A stretch of 32,021 nt of DNA from JBKBKC01 sp046294265. Its GTDB lineage: Bacteria > Pseudomonadota > Alphaproteobacteria > Rhodobacterales > Rhodobacteraceae. Location of the stretch: positions 1 through 32,021 of the forward strand of contig JBKBKC010000022.1 of assembly GCA_046294265.1 (NCBI GenBank), read 5' to 3'. The notes under the pieces are model-generated. The model did no database searches and was not told the origin of the DNA. It was given only the letters and a program-made list of their open reading frames with translations. A program made the position numbers and the translations under genes. Within the stretch, counting starts at the first letter, position 1, and every line of letters starts with the position of its first letter. Shown here one piece after another: positions 1-8,001 of the stretch.

Positions 1-54
1 AAATGGTTTCAGACGCTCCATCTGGGCGTCGCTCAGCCAGTAAAGGTTGCTCAT
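1..54 (-). CDS. IS5-family transposase, N-terminal 18 residues only
   Basis: Reading leftwards from the ATG at 52-54 gives MSNLYWLSDAQMERLKPF, the characteristic amino terminus of IS427-group IS5 transposases. The remainder lies outside the window. The matching carboxyl terminus of the same type of protein is seen at 31927-32021. A DDE transposase catalyses movement of the element; the catalytic residues are not in the visible part. Confidence 0.8.
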   Translation of the reverse strand, partial: MSNLYWLSDAQMERLKPF

Positions 55-120
55 CGATCAGGTCTCCTCGCGCAGCCTGAATCACGCCAACAGCCTGAAA
101 TCAATGGGTCTGGAGCCTAG
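1..120 (-). mobile_element. Partial IS5-family (IS427-like) insertion sequence, transposase 5' end
   Basis: This is the end of an insertion sequence running off the left edge. It contains the first codons of a minus-strand transposase and, at 101-120, a terminal inverted repeat that ends in CTAG (117-120). The same terminus, 19 of 20 bases identical in inverted orientation, starts at 31904 at the other edge of the window. The CTAG end and the transposase sequence fit the IS427 group of the IS5 family. The element abuts the imelysin gene exactly at its stop codon. Confidence 0.85.
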
Positions 121-1110
121 TCTCCATCCGCTGCGTTGAAACCGGGCGCGATGCCCATGGCCGTTCCGATCTCGTCCGCGATGGCCCCGCGCATCGCCTG
201 AACGGCCTGTTGCAGAACCTCGACCCGCAGCCGCGCCTGGGGATCCTCGATGTCCTGGAATCCGTCGTCCCTGATATGGGTCGCCGCGTTCTGCACTTGC
301 GCGAAAGCCGCATCGGTTCGGGGCAGATCGCCACCCGTTAGCGCATGCGCCAGAGCATGGGCTGCCCCCGTCGCCAGCAGAACATTTCGCAGGGACCGTC
401 CGGACCGCCAGGCTTCGGCCAGCCGGGGGCGCGGGCGGGGCAAAGGTTGCCATCGGGCGGCTAAGCCTGCCGTCCGATGTCAGGTCCAGACTGGCCAGAA
501 GCTGGGTGTAAAGCGCCCTCACGGCCTCATCCCCGGTCAGATAGGTGGCGTTGCCCGACGCCCCGGCCGTCGTCAGGGTAAGGGCAAAACCGTCTGACCA
601 GGCGTGTTCCAGATCCGAGGCCTGCCTCGACAGGTCGGCAACAACCGTCTGGACCAGCGCGCAGGTATAGTCCTGCGCGCGATAGCCGGCAAAGGCGGGG
701 TCATAGAGCAGCACCTCAAGCGCGAAGAACCCGCGCGCGGCGATAGATATGTCGGCATAGGCGGCCGGATCGCGCCCGATCGGGTTCTCGTTGGCAATCA
801 GATCGGTCAAGGCGCGGGGCGTGAAGCCCCGGTCGTCGGGCCAGAAGGCAACGGAGAGAGCGCCGGTCTCGGACGGACCCAGCCGCAGGTCCGCGACGGG
901 CATCCAGGCATCGAAGGCGGCCTGATAGGCGGGCTGCACCGAGGCGGGGCGACAATCGGATCGCGCCGCGGCCTCAAGCTGCCTTGCCGCTTCGGCAAAC
1001 TTCGCAAACCCCGGCAGGATCAGCGCGTTGACCGCGGTTTCCACATCGGCGCGGGCGGGGGCTGCGATGGATGCGACCAGCAGGATCAGACCGGCAATCC
1101 GAAGGCGCAT
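117..1110 (-). pseudogene. Imelysin-family periplasmic protein, frameshifted
   Basis: Imelysin-family proteins are exported, all-helical proteins linked to iron acquisition. The ATG at 1108-1110 opens a protein with a signal peptide (about residues 1-21, ending ARA) followed by an imelysin domain. The segment GFFALEVLLYD stands where many members carry GxHxxE. The frame is lost near the G-run at 437-440 (minus-strand C-run): family-like sequence continues in another frame (AEAWRSGRSLRN) to the typical ending GFNAADGD and a stop at 117-119. One extra base explains this. The start overlaps the preceding DUF1111 stop by one base (TGATG), so the two were an operon. The stop codon TAG is formed with the CTAG of the IS end. 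Related loci often continue with a DUF1513 gene, which is absent here, presumably separated by the IS. A homopolymer sequencing error is an alternative to a true mutation. Confidence 0.8.
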
Positions 1111-1631
1111 CACAGGCTCTCCAGATAGTCGATCAGCGCGGCACGGTCTGCGGCAGACATCGTCACCACGCGATCGCGCGCGGCTTGCGCTTCGCCGCCA
1201 TGCCAAAGGATCGCCTCCAGAAGGCTGCGCGCCCGCCCGTCGTGCAGAAAGGTGGCCTGGCCGCTGACCAGTCCGGTCAGGCCGATCCCCCACAGGGGCG
1301 CGGTGCGCCATTCGGTGCCGGTTGCGCGCGCCTCGGGGCGGTGATCGGCCAGGCCTTCGCCCATGTCGTGCAGCAGCATGTCGGTGTAGGGCCAGATCAG
1401 TTGAAAACTTTGTTCGGGCTGATCGGCCAAGCGATAGGTGACAAAGCTGGGCTGGTGGCAGGATGTGCAGCCGGTCTGATGAAACACCTCTCGTCCGCGC
1501 TGAACATCAGGGTCACCCTTCTGGACGAAATCTGCGCTGCCCCCTTGCTGACCGAGGCGTCGTTGACGGGCGCGGGTGCCTTGGCATCGGCACCAGTGGT
1601 CAAGGGCAGGAAAGCGAAAGCGGCGGCCCAA
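1110..1631 (-). pseudogene. DUF1111 di-heme cytochrome-like protein, 3' fragment
   Basis: The recognisable part runs from about 1514 to 1110. It holds the motif DPDVQRGREVF, one haem c attachment site CTSCH (about 1455-1469), and the family-like carboxyl terminus with WRTAPLWGIG and FLHDGRARSLLEAILWHGG. DUF1111 proteins (also called thiol oxidoreductases) are periplasmic di-heme proteins usually more than 400 residues long and often encoded next to imelysins. Here the amino-terminal two thirds, including the signal peptide and the first haem site, are missing. Sequence upstream of about 1515 in all frames does not resemble the family, so the 5' end was replaced or deleted. The 240 nt between here and the toxin gene hold nothing else I can identify. 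Confidence 0.75.
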
Positions 1632-1869
1632 CCTGGCCTCTTCGATTCACCAACTGACTGAGAGGCCTGCAAAGTGACGCGCAACTTGTGGGAAACCTGT
1701 CACACCTTCTGGGCTTTTCGCACGATGACGGTCTCAGAACGGATGGTCGCGATGGCCACGTCTGCCCAACAACGAGTCGGGTTCAATTAACATAAGACGA
1801 ATTATGCGACACGGTCGCCCGCGCAACGTAAACAGGCGTACTTGCCTGTTGGGACTGTGCCATCTTTGG

Positions 1870-2202
1870 TCACCCGCCGAAGGACTTCCTCACCTCGCCT
1901 TCCATCATCCAATCCTGTCCGCCAAATGCGACAAGCGCGACGAACAGACAATCCAGCGTGAGGTCGGCGCGGAACACCACGGCGAGCCGATGGCCACGTC
2001 CGCCGTGCCGGACGAGCCATCCGTCAAGCGGCGGTCCCAATCGAACGCCAGAGAGAGGGTTGGCAGAGATCGCGGCGAGCAGGTCCTCGACTTCATCGAG
2101 GCGCCTGCCAGCTGCAACGTAGTCGCCGTCTGTCACATCAACGATGTGATCAACCAACGCGACGAGGTCTTGGTCGACCAAGGGATGTCGAACTACGCGC
2201 AT
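1870..2202 (-). CDS. parE: RelE/ParE-family toxin of a toxin-antitoxin pair
   Basis: This is a 110-residue protein of typical ParE/RelE size and composition: an amino-terminal helical stretch (DLVALVDHIVDVTDGDYVAAGRRLDEVEDLL), a central ISANPLSGVRLGPPLDGWLVRHGGRGHRLAVVF segment, and a short strand-rich carboxyl terminus. Members of this family poison DNA gyrase (ParE) or cleave mRNA on ribosomes (RelE); which applies here cannot be told from sequence alone. Its ATG overlaps the stop of the upstream antitoxin by one base (TGATG at 2200-2204), which implies coupled translation in the usual antitoxin-first order. The pair sits among IS scars, a common place for such modules. Confidence 0.75.
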   Translation of the reverse strand: MRVVRHPLVDQDLVALVDHIVDVTDGDYVAAGRRLDEVEDLLAAISANPLSGVRLGPPLDGWLVRHGGRGHRLAVVFRADLTLDCLFVALVAFGGQDWMMEGEVRKSFGG

Positions 2203-2492
2203 CAGGCAGCGGTGCTACCGCCAACTTTTGCGAGTTGGGCTAGGTGTGCCCGCGCGCCGGATGTGATGTACTCGCCTGTCCGGACAGGTTCCCAGGCATC
2301 AAGGGGAAGTGCGAGGCGCCGCTGCACTTCGGTCTCGAAGAGGATACGTTCCCGCTCCCGTGCCGCCCGCGCGCGCGCCAATTCCCCGGAAACGGCGGCG
2401 CTGATGTTTGGATACTCGCCGCTCTCGACCAACTCGCGTGCGAAGTCAAATGCCGCGTCAGTGAAACTAACACTCTGTTTGTGAACGCCCAT
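2202..2492 (-). CDS. parD: ParD-like antitoxin
   Basis: This is a 96-residue protein that starts MGVHKQSVSFTDAAFDFARELVESGEYPNISAAVSGELARARAARERE in two adjoining parts: a ribbon-helix-helix type region (about residues 3-45) followed by an acidic/basic helix that would wrap the toxin. The start at 2492 is preferred over an ATG six bases upstream (2498) because the GGAG ribosome-binding site at 2499-2502 is correctly spaced only for 2492. The 'ESGEYPNISA..V' pattern is typical of ParD/CC2985-type antitoxins. It is likely to repress its own promoter together with the toxin; no operator was resolved. Confidence 0.75.
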   Translation of the reverse strand: MGVHKQSVSFTDAAFDFARELVESGEYPNISAAVSGELARARAARERERILFETEVQRRLALPLDAWEPVRTGEYITSGARAHLAQLAKVGGSTAA

Positions 2493-2504
2493 AGTCATCT
2501 CCGC

Positions 2505-2856
2505 TGGTAGTCCATAGGAGCACCGTACCTCTTTCTTGAGACCACTTCAACGGGGGAACTATCATGGGGTCTGAAGAGCTTGAATGAGCGATAGACCGAT
2601 ATTCCATCGCTCATGGAGCTGGCTTGCCGCCGATTGCAAGCAACAGAAAGGGGAGAAGGACAAGCCCGGCACGTGTTATCGGCAATCATCGCCGGATGCG
2701 TCGATCTGGGCGTACTGACCCGGATCGACGTTGAGGGCTGGCGGTACTCGCCCCCAGACCTGCGAAGTCGTACGCTACCGTCCGAGCGACAGCTTGACCG
2801 GCACCGCCTCGATCGCCACTTGCGGTGCGGTGGCCCCGGTCTCGTTCTGGTGCGCT
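2505..2856. other. About 350 nt with no recognisable gene
   Basis: No frame here gives a protein I can recognise or a convincing start with a ribosome-binding site. The minus-strand stretch around 2775-2860 encodes a plausible-looking tail (VAIEAVPVKLSLGR) in a different frame from the fragment just to the right. It may be the former carboxyl terminus of that decayed gene. Confidence 0.4.
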
Positions 2857-3171
2857 TCACGTTTCCGTTTCGAGCGCCTGGATGACGACGTGCTTCCATG
2901 GTCGCTTAAGCCAGGCGTTCTGGCGTTCGCCCGTGTTCCACTCGTAGAGGTAGCCGACCAAGTCGCCACCTTTCCGGGTTACGATTCTTGCGATGAGCTT
3001 TGCTTCCAGTTTCTTCGTTTCCGCCAACTGTTCTCTCCTGATCTTTATGTGTTGGAAGTCGCATTTGCCCGGCCGCCACCTGTCGTCATACAATTCGCTT
3101 AACGCGGCGGTGGACCACGTTAGTGAGCGTCCGGTTGCAACTCCCAGTTGTTGGCGATAGATGCTGTCGTC
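2857..3171 (-). pseudogene. Uncharacterised protein, 3' fragment cut by an IS903-type element
   Basis: An open frame of about 105 codons enters directly from the IS terminus at 3172 and runs left. It includes LYDDRWRPGKCDFQHIKI and KLIARIVTRKGGDLVGYLYEWNTG, reads like genuine coding sequence and has no start codon of its own. I do not recognise the family. It ends at 2857, but a sensible continuation (REAHQNETGATAPQVAIEAV) lies in another frame just beyond, so the fragment may carry a frameshift as well. The 5' part is not found on the far side of the IS, where a kefF fragment stands instead. Confidence 0.45.
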
Positions 3172-3189
3172 GGCTCTGTTGCACAAATC
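3172..3189 (+). repeat. IS903-type terminal inverted repeat, left
   Basis: The sequence GGCTCTGTTGCACAAATC marks the transposase 3' end of the element. It is an exact inverted copy of 4250-4267. Confidence 0.9.
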
Positions 3190-3225
3190 AGGTGATGGAC
3201 GGGGTTCCCCTTTCCCCGGACAGAC

Positions 3226-4204
3226 TCATCCCACGACTTCAGTGACGGGTATGCCGAGTGCTGTGAAGCCATTCAGGACGGCGACACGGACCTGGAACTC
3301 TGCGACCTGACGCTCGAAGTCTCTCGCGGCCAGTCGTTGGCCCAGCAGTTTCACGCAATGCATCTTGGTTTCGACGCGGCTTCGGCGGTGATAGCCGCTC
3401 CATCGTCGCCAGATGGTCCGGCCGAAGCGCCGTGATGCGCGCAGGGCTTCGTTTCGTGCAACCGCTCCGGCGCTGTCGGGCTTCCAGGGCTTGGCGTTCT
3501 TGCGGGGCGGGATGATGGCGGCGGCACCTCGGGCAGCGATGGTGCGAAGGGGGACCGTGGCCCCTGATGGGGCCGCGTAAGCCCCCGTAGCGGTGGCACT
3601 TGCGGGTGTCGAAGGCACCGTCTGCGGTGACGCTGGCGATCGCCTGATCGGGTGGAATCTGGTCGAGCAGTTCGGGCAGCATGGGTGCGTCGCTCACGTC
3701 ACTGGTGGTGAACTCGGCCGCCCGGATCTCCAGCGTTTGCTCGTCAATTCCAATGTGGATCTTGCGCCAGACGCGGCGTTTCGTGCCGCCATGCTTGCGG
3801 GCATTCCACTCCCCTTCGCCCTCGACCTTGATGCCGGTGCTGTCGATCAAGAGGTGCAACGGGCCTGCTGATCCGCGAAAGGGGATGTTGACCTTCAGGG
3901 TCTTCTGGCGGCGCGACAGCGTGCTGAAGTTCGGCACCGCCCAGTCCAGGTCGATCAGGTGCAGCAGGCTCTCGACGAAGCCAGTCGTCTGGCGCAGCGC
4001 CATGCCGAACAGCACCTTCATCGTCAGACAGATCTGGATCGCGGCATCGCTGTACTCGGGCTGCCGGCCGCGTTTGCCAGTCGGGGCGGCTTCCCAGGTC
4101 ATGGCGGGGTCAAACCAGATCGTCAGCGAGCCGCGGCGCTTGGGCGCTTCGTTATACGCGGGCCAGTTTCTGGTCTTGTAGGCGGGGGGTGTGGGTCTGC
4201 TCAT
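3226..4204 (-). pseudogene. IS903-group transposase, frame broken by an internal insertion
   Basis: The protein starts MSRPTPPAYKTRNWPAYNEA at 4204 (a further ATG lies at 4231) and carries IS903-type DDE transposase sequence, including LHLLIDSTGIKVEGEGEW and ASVTADGAFDTRKCH. After TRKCH the reading frame is lost. The expected continuation (IAARGAAAIIPPRKNAK to the end TALGIPVTEVVG) is present in another frame, ending at 3226. About 52 bases separate the two conserved blocks where about 6 are expected, an excess of roughly 46 bp that shifts the frame. The extra DNA contains the hairpin GGCCCC-ATCA-GGGGCC. The copy is probably inactive unless a related copy supplies transposase. Confidence 0.85.
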
Positions 4205-4249
4205 GCCGTCCAGCTGCCACACTGGATTCACGAGATGAATCCCTCACAG

Positions 4250-4267
4250 GATTTGTGCAACAGAGCC
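4250..4267 (-). repeat. IS903-type terminal inverted repeat, right
   Basis: This is the exact inverted copy of 3172-3189 at the transposase 5' end of the element. The last base of the repeat, C4267, is also the first base of the first native codon of the kefF fragment. Confidence 0.9.
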
Positions 4268-4680
4268 TCATCGTGCTGCAATTCCCGCTGTTCTGGTATT
4301 CCTGCCCGGCGCTCTTGAAGGAATGGATCGACCTGACCTTCGAGCATGGCTTTGCCTATGGCGAGGGCGGCGACCGGCTGCACGGCAAGGTGCTGCATCT
4401 GGCCGTCACCACCAGCGGATCGTCCGGAGCCTATACGCCCGGCGGGCACAACCACCTCGACATCCGCACCTTCCTGACCCCCTTCGAGCAGACCGCGCGG
4501 CTGTCGGGGATGCGCTTTGCCGCGCCCTACCTGCTGCACGGCGCGCTGCGCGCCGACCCCGCACCCCATGCCGCGGGCTTTGCCCGCCTGCTGGCCGCCT
4601 GGGCCGCAGGCCGGATGGGCGAAGATGCCTTTGCCCGCCCGATCCTGACCCACGACACCCTGCTGATCACCGAAGGCTGA
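4267..4680 (+). pseudogene. kefF: KefF-like NAD(P)H:quinone oxidoreductase, 3' fragment
   Basis: The frame emerging from the IS reads LIVLQFPLFWYSCPALLKEW and continues with a KefF/MdaB-type flavodoxin-fold carboxyl half (FEHGFAYGEGG, HLAVTTSGSSGAYTPGGHN, LTHDTLLITEG). KefF is the cytosolic flavoprotein that activates the KefC potassium efflux channel during electrophile stress. The first 60 or so residues, including the start codon and part of the FMN site, are missing because the IS903-type element stands in their place. The stop at 4678-4680 lies four bases before the kefC start, so this was a kefF-kefC operon. Its native promoter is gone, and downstream kefC would need a promoter from the IS or elsewhere. 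Confidence 0.85.
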
Positions 4681-4684
4681 CCCC

Positions 4685-6433
4685 ATGTCCGACATCCTGC
4701 TCCTGGCCTTTCTGTTCCTGATTGCGGGTGTCGTCGCCGTGCCGCTGGCCACGCGCGCAGGGCTCGGCTCGGTGCTGGGCTATCTGATCGCCGGCATCGC
4801 GCTGGCGCCCGTGCTGGGCCTGTTGCGGGTGGATGTGGTCTCGATCCAGCATTTCGCCGAATTCGGCGTGGTGATGATGCTGTTCCTGGTCGGGCTGGAG
4901 TTGCAGCCGAAAATGCTCTGGCAGATGCGCGCGCGGCTTCTGGGCCTCGGCGGGGCGCAGGTGGGGCTGACGGCGGCGCTGATCGCGGCGGGCGGGGTGG
5001 CGCTGGGGCTGGACTGGCGCATGGCGTTGGCGGTGGGGCTGATCCTGGCCATGTCCTCGACCGCCATCGTGCTGCAAACGCTGGCGGAAAAGGGCCTGCT
5101 CAAAGGCGACGGCGGGCAGGCGAGCTTTGCCGTGCTGCTGTTTCAGGACATCGCGGTGATCCCGATCCTGGCGCTGATGCCCCTGTTGGCGGTGGCCGGG
5201 GCGGGGCATCACGGCGCGGATGGTCACGGCGCGGGCCTGTCGCTGGTGGCGGGGCTGCCGGGCTGGGCGGCGGCGCTGGTCACGCTGGCGGCCATCGGCG
5301 CGGTGGTGGCGGGCGGGGCCTTCCTGACGCGGCCGGTGTTCCGCTTCATCGCCGCCGCAAGGTTGCGCGAGGTGTTCGTGGCCACGGCGCTCCTGTTCGT
5401 GATCGGCATCGCGCTGTTGATGACGCTGGTAGGCCTGTCGCCCGCGCTGGGCACCTTCCTGGCCGGTGTGGTGCTGGCCAACAGCGAATACCGGCACGAA
5501 CTGGAAAGCAACATCGACCCGTTCCGCGGGCTGCTCTTGGGCCTCTTCTTCATCACCGTCGGGGCCAGCATCGACTTCGGCCTCTTGGCCTCGGACTTCG
5601 GGCAGGTGCTGGCGCTGACGCTGGCGGTCATCGCGGCCAAAGCGGCGGTGCTGCTGGGCCTCGCCCGGGTGTTCCGGCTGGGCGGCGCGCAGGGCTGGCT
5701 GATGGCGCTGGGGCTGGCGCAGGCGGGCGAGTTCGGCTTTGTCCTGATCGCCTTTGCGCTGGCCAATGGCGTGCTGCCCGAGGCGCTGGCGCCGCGCCTG
5801 ACGCTGATCGTCACGCTGTCGATGATGCTGACGCCCGTGCTCTTCATCCTCTGGGACCGGCTGATCCGCCCGCGTCTCGACCGTGCACCGGCGCGCGAGG
5901 CCGACACCATCCACGAACCGGCCCGCATCCTGATCGCCGGGCACGGCCGGTTCGGCGGCATCGTCAACCGCATCCTGCTGGCGGCGGGGCACGAGACCAC
6001 GGTGCTCGACCATTCCGCCGAACAGTTGGAAACCCTGCGCGCCTTCGGGGTGCGGGCGTTTTACGGCGATGCGACGCGGCCCGATCTGCTGCACGCGGCC
6101 GGCATCCACGAGGCCAAGCTCATGATCGTCGCCATCGACGATGCGGATCGCGCCACGGCGCTGGTGCATTACGTCCACCACAACCACCCGCATGTGCACA
6201 TCGTCGCCCGCGCCCGCGACCGCCGGCATGTCTATCAGCTCTGGGCCGCGGGCTGCCGCGACATTATCCGCGAGACCTTTGATTCCTCGGTGCGCGCCGC
6301 CCGGTCGGCCTGCGAGGCGCTGGGGATGCACCCGTTCGAGGCCGAGCGTCTGAACCGCGCCTTCGTCGCCGAGGACCGCGCGGCGATGGTGGAACTGGCC
6401 GCGCTGTGGAAACCCGACGTGCCCGAGCCGTAG
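4685..6433 (+). CDS. kefC: KefB/KefC-type K+/H+ efflux antiporter with in-frame amber codon near the end
   Basis: This is an inner-membrane CPA2-family potassium/proton antiporter of the glutathione-gated Kef type. It has about twelve hydrophobic segments in residues 1-395, with family motifs such as FLVGLELQPKMLW and VLLFQDIAVIPIL, followed by a cytosolic RCK/TrkA-N domain whose nucleotide-binding loop GHGRFG is at 419-424. The frame closes with TAG at 6431-6433 after 582 residues. The same frame continues for 50 codons (AAYIARAREIMARQAEAL, then on to EERAD) to a TGA at 6584-6586. The family normally continues in this way, so the amber codon probably arose by one substitution and trims only the tail. 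The transport and RCK domains remain complete. The gene follows a decapitated kefF, so activation by its partner is lost. Confidence 0.88.
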   Translation: MSDILLLAFLFLIAGVVAVPLATRAGLGSVLGYLIAGIALAPVLGLLRVDVVSIQHFAEFGVVMMLFLVGLELQPKMLWQMRARLLGLGGAQVGLTAALIAAGGVALGLDWRMALAVGLILAMSSTAIVLQTLAEKGLLKGDGGQASFAVLLFQDIAVIPILALMPLLAVAGAGHHGADGHGAGLSLVAGLPGWAAALVTLAAIGAVVAGGAFLTRPVFRFIAAARLREVFVATALLFVIGIALLMTLVGLSPALGTFLAGVVLANSEYRHELESNIDPFRGLLLGLFFITVGASIDFGLLASDFGQVLALTLAVIAAKAAVLLGLARVFRLGGAQGWLMALGLAQAGEFGFVLIAFALANGVLPEALAPRLTLIVTLSMMLTPVLFILWDRLIRPRLDRAPAREADTIHEPARILIAGHGRFGGIVNRILLAAGHETTVLDHSAEQLETLRAFGVRAFYGDATRPDLLHAAGIHEAKLMIVAIDDADRATALVHYVHHNHPHVHIVARARDRRHVYQLWAAGCRDIIRETFDSSVRAARSACEALGMHPFEAERLNRAFVAEDRAAMVELAALWKPDVPEP

Positions 6434-6761
6434 AACGCGGCCTACATCGCGCGGGCGCGCGAGATCATGGCCCGGCAGGCCGAGGCGCTGCGCCACCGCC
6501 ACGGCGCCTTTCGCGAACGCGCGGATCGCGGCTGGACGCCACCCACCGCCGCCGCCCGCGACGCCGCCGAAGAACGGGCCGACTGACATGGCCGCACCCG
6601 CCGCCGAGGCCGTCTTTTGCGCCATGACGCGAGAGCCGCAGGGACGGATCAGGCAAGAAAGCGCGACGAATTCGGCGAGGCGCGGCCGCAGGCGGGCCGA
6701 TGGAGCGCCCGGGGGCGGTCCGTGTCGCTGGCGGGACATGCGCCGAGGGACAGCGCGGCGG

Positions 6762-7283
6762 TCACCCCGGCACCTGTGCGGCCAGCAAGCGCGCGTAAAG
6801 CTCGAAGGGGCTTTCGGCAAAGCGGCTGCGCAGGGTGTCGATGTCGAAGGGCGGTTCGGTGCCGATGGTTGTGGCGCTGATCTGCACCATCCCGGTCCCG
6901 AGGCGGCAGGTGATCAGAAACGGCCTGGCCATGGTGCGGCAGTCGTGCCCGGCGATGGTCTCGGCCGCTGCCCCCATGCCCTGCGCCTGTTCGGCATTGT
7001 CGAACACCGGGGCAAGCCGGGCCAGATCGGGCGCATGGCTGGTCAGCGTCATCGTGACATAGGTGTTGGGCCAGTCGTTCTGGGGGAACGACAGCTCGAG
7101 CCGCTGCGGCGCCTTGGGGTCTGGCGGCAGGCCCTCGGCCTCGATCGCCCAGTCGCCGGGCAGCTGGTCGCGGAAGGCGGGGGCCAGGAAATCGGGTGCG
7201 GTGGGAACGGGCAGGTCCTGGCCGCTGCGGGCGGCGGCGGGCAGAGTCAGGGCGAGGCAAAGCAGGGGAAGAAACGCACGCAT
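6762..7283 (-). CDS. Small exported protein of unknown function
   Basis: This is a 173-residue protein starting MRAFLPLLCLALTLPAAARS at 7283, with an AAAGGA-type ribosome-binding site just upstream. The amino terminus is a clear Sec signal peptide cut near ARS. The mature part includes RLELSFPQNDWPNTYVTMTL and two cysteines (AGHDCRTM, ITCRLGTG) that could pair. No known domain was recognised. It is the last gene of a minus-strand set with the SH3 protein and the 601-residue protein. The 40-nt spacer before it carries three ATCGGG repeats at 7301-7318. The gene converges on kefC across about 175 nt in which I see no clear terminator. Confidence 0.7.
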   Translation of the reverse strand: MRAFLPLLCLALTLPAAARSGQDLPVPTAPDFLAPAFRDQLPGDWAIEAEGLPPDPKAPQRLELSFPQNDWPNTYVTMTLTSHAPDLARLAPVFDNAEQAQGMGAAAETIAGHDCRTMARPFLITCRLGTGMVQISATTIGTEPPFDIDTLRSRFAESPFELYARLLAAQVPG

Positions 7284-7323
7284 CGGGGTATCCTTTCGGG
7301 ATCGGGATCGGGATCGGGCGGTA

Positions 7324-7989
7324 TCACTCCACCCGCTGAAGATGGCGGCCGGCGACCCAGCCAAGGCGGTTTTCATGCATCACCGGCTGCCAGCCCGTCT
7401 GTGCCGGGGCCTGCCCGATGACCTGGCAGGAGGTGGCGGGGATCTGGCCGAGAACGCCATAGCCGGTGCCGGGCCCGCTGCGCAGGTTGAGCGCGCCGCC
7501 CAGTTGCACGCCGGTGACGCAGAACCGGCCGAGGGTGCCCCGGGGCGCCAAGGCGGGCGCGGGCGGGGCCGGTGCGGCGACGCGAAACAGCAGGTTGCCT
7601 GCCGCCGCATCGGTCGAATTGTCCACCACCCGGCAGCCCGTGGGCGCCAGGACCGGCGCCACCCCCGCCAGCCGGAAATCGCGCCCCGCGCGGAAATCGC
7701 CATACACGTAGTAATCCAGCACGCCACAGCCCTTGCGAAAGATCCGCGCCATGCCCGACAGGTAGGCATTGGCATCCATCGTGCCGGAAAACAGCAGCGT
7801 TCCCGCGCCCACGCCCTCGGCCCGCAGTCCCGCGCGGGGGTCCGTGTAGGTGATGGTCACCTGCCGCCCCGCCTGCGCCACCTGAACGCCCGACCCGTTG
7901 TGATCGTAGGACAGGGTCTGCGCCGCGACGGGGCCGGGCTGCCACAGCGCGGCCAGAATCATCGGCAGAGCCCACAGAAACCGCAGCAT
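7324..7989 (-). CDS. Exported protein with bacterial SH3 domain
   Basis: This is a 221-residue protein with a signal peptide (about 1-23, ending VAAQ). A domain of unknown function follows, containing a cysteine pair (KGCGVLDYYVYGDF and APTGCRVVD), then a proline/alanine linker, and then a bacterial SH3-like domain at about 160-221 with the typical motif LNLRSGPGTGYGVLGQI and the ending LGWVAGRHLQ. SH3b domains usually bind peptidoglycan or peptides in the envelope. Spacing of 12 nt to the upstream gene stop shows that it is co-transcribed with the 601-residue protein. Confidence 0.8.
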   Translation of the reverse strand: MLRFLWALPMILAALWQPGPVAAQTLSYDHNGSGVQVAQAGRQVTITYTDPRAGLRAEGVGAGTLLFSGTMDANAYLSGMARIFRKGCGVLDYYVYGDFRAGRDFRLAGVAPVLAPTGCRVVDNSTDAAAGNLLFRVAAPAPPAPALAPRGTLGRFCVTGVQLGGALNLRSGPGTGYGVLGQIPATSCQVIGQAPAQTGWQPVMHENRLGWVAGRHLQRVE

Positions 7990-8001
7990 GGCGTGCTCCT
8001 T

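Larger units (their letters stand above)
3172..4267 (-). mobile_element. IS5-family, IS903-group insertion sequence (1096 bp)
   Basis: This is a complete element bounded by 18-bp perfect inverted repeats, GGCTCTGTTGCACAAATC at 3172-3189 and its reverse complement at 4250-4267. The ends resemble those of IS903, and the single transposase matches that group. IS903-type elements normally create a 9-bp target duplication, but the nine bases on the left (GCTGTCGTC) and right (TCATCGTGC) differ. The genes on each side are unrelated fragments. The present position therefore results from recombination or an IS-linked deletion, not simple insertion. Confidence 0.9.

Noticed and set aside
1804..2484. 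226-codon plus-strand open frame over the toxin-antitoxin pair
   Set aside because: The minus strand encodes a coherent ParD/ParE pair with overlapping genes and a ribosome-binding site; the plus frame is its shadow.
4667..6820. 717-codon open frame opposite kefC
   Set aside because: Low-complexity Gln/Arg/His-rich product, antisense to an unmistakable membrane transporter. It is a codon-bias shadow.
7301..7318. ATCGGG x3 as a regulatory or phase-variation repeat
   Set aside because: Only three hexamer copies in a spacer; too short to claim slippage or regulation.
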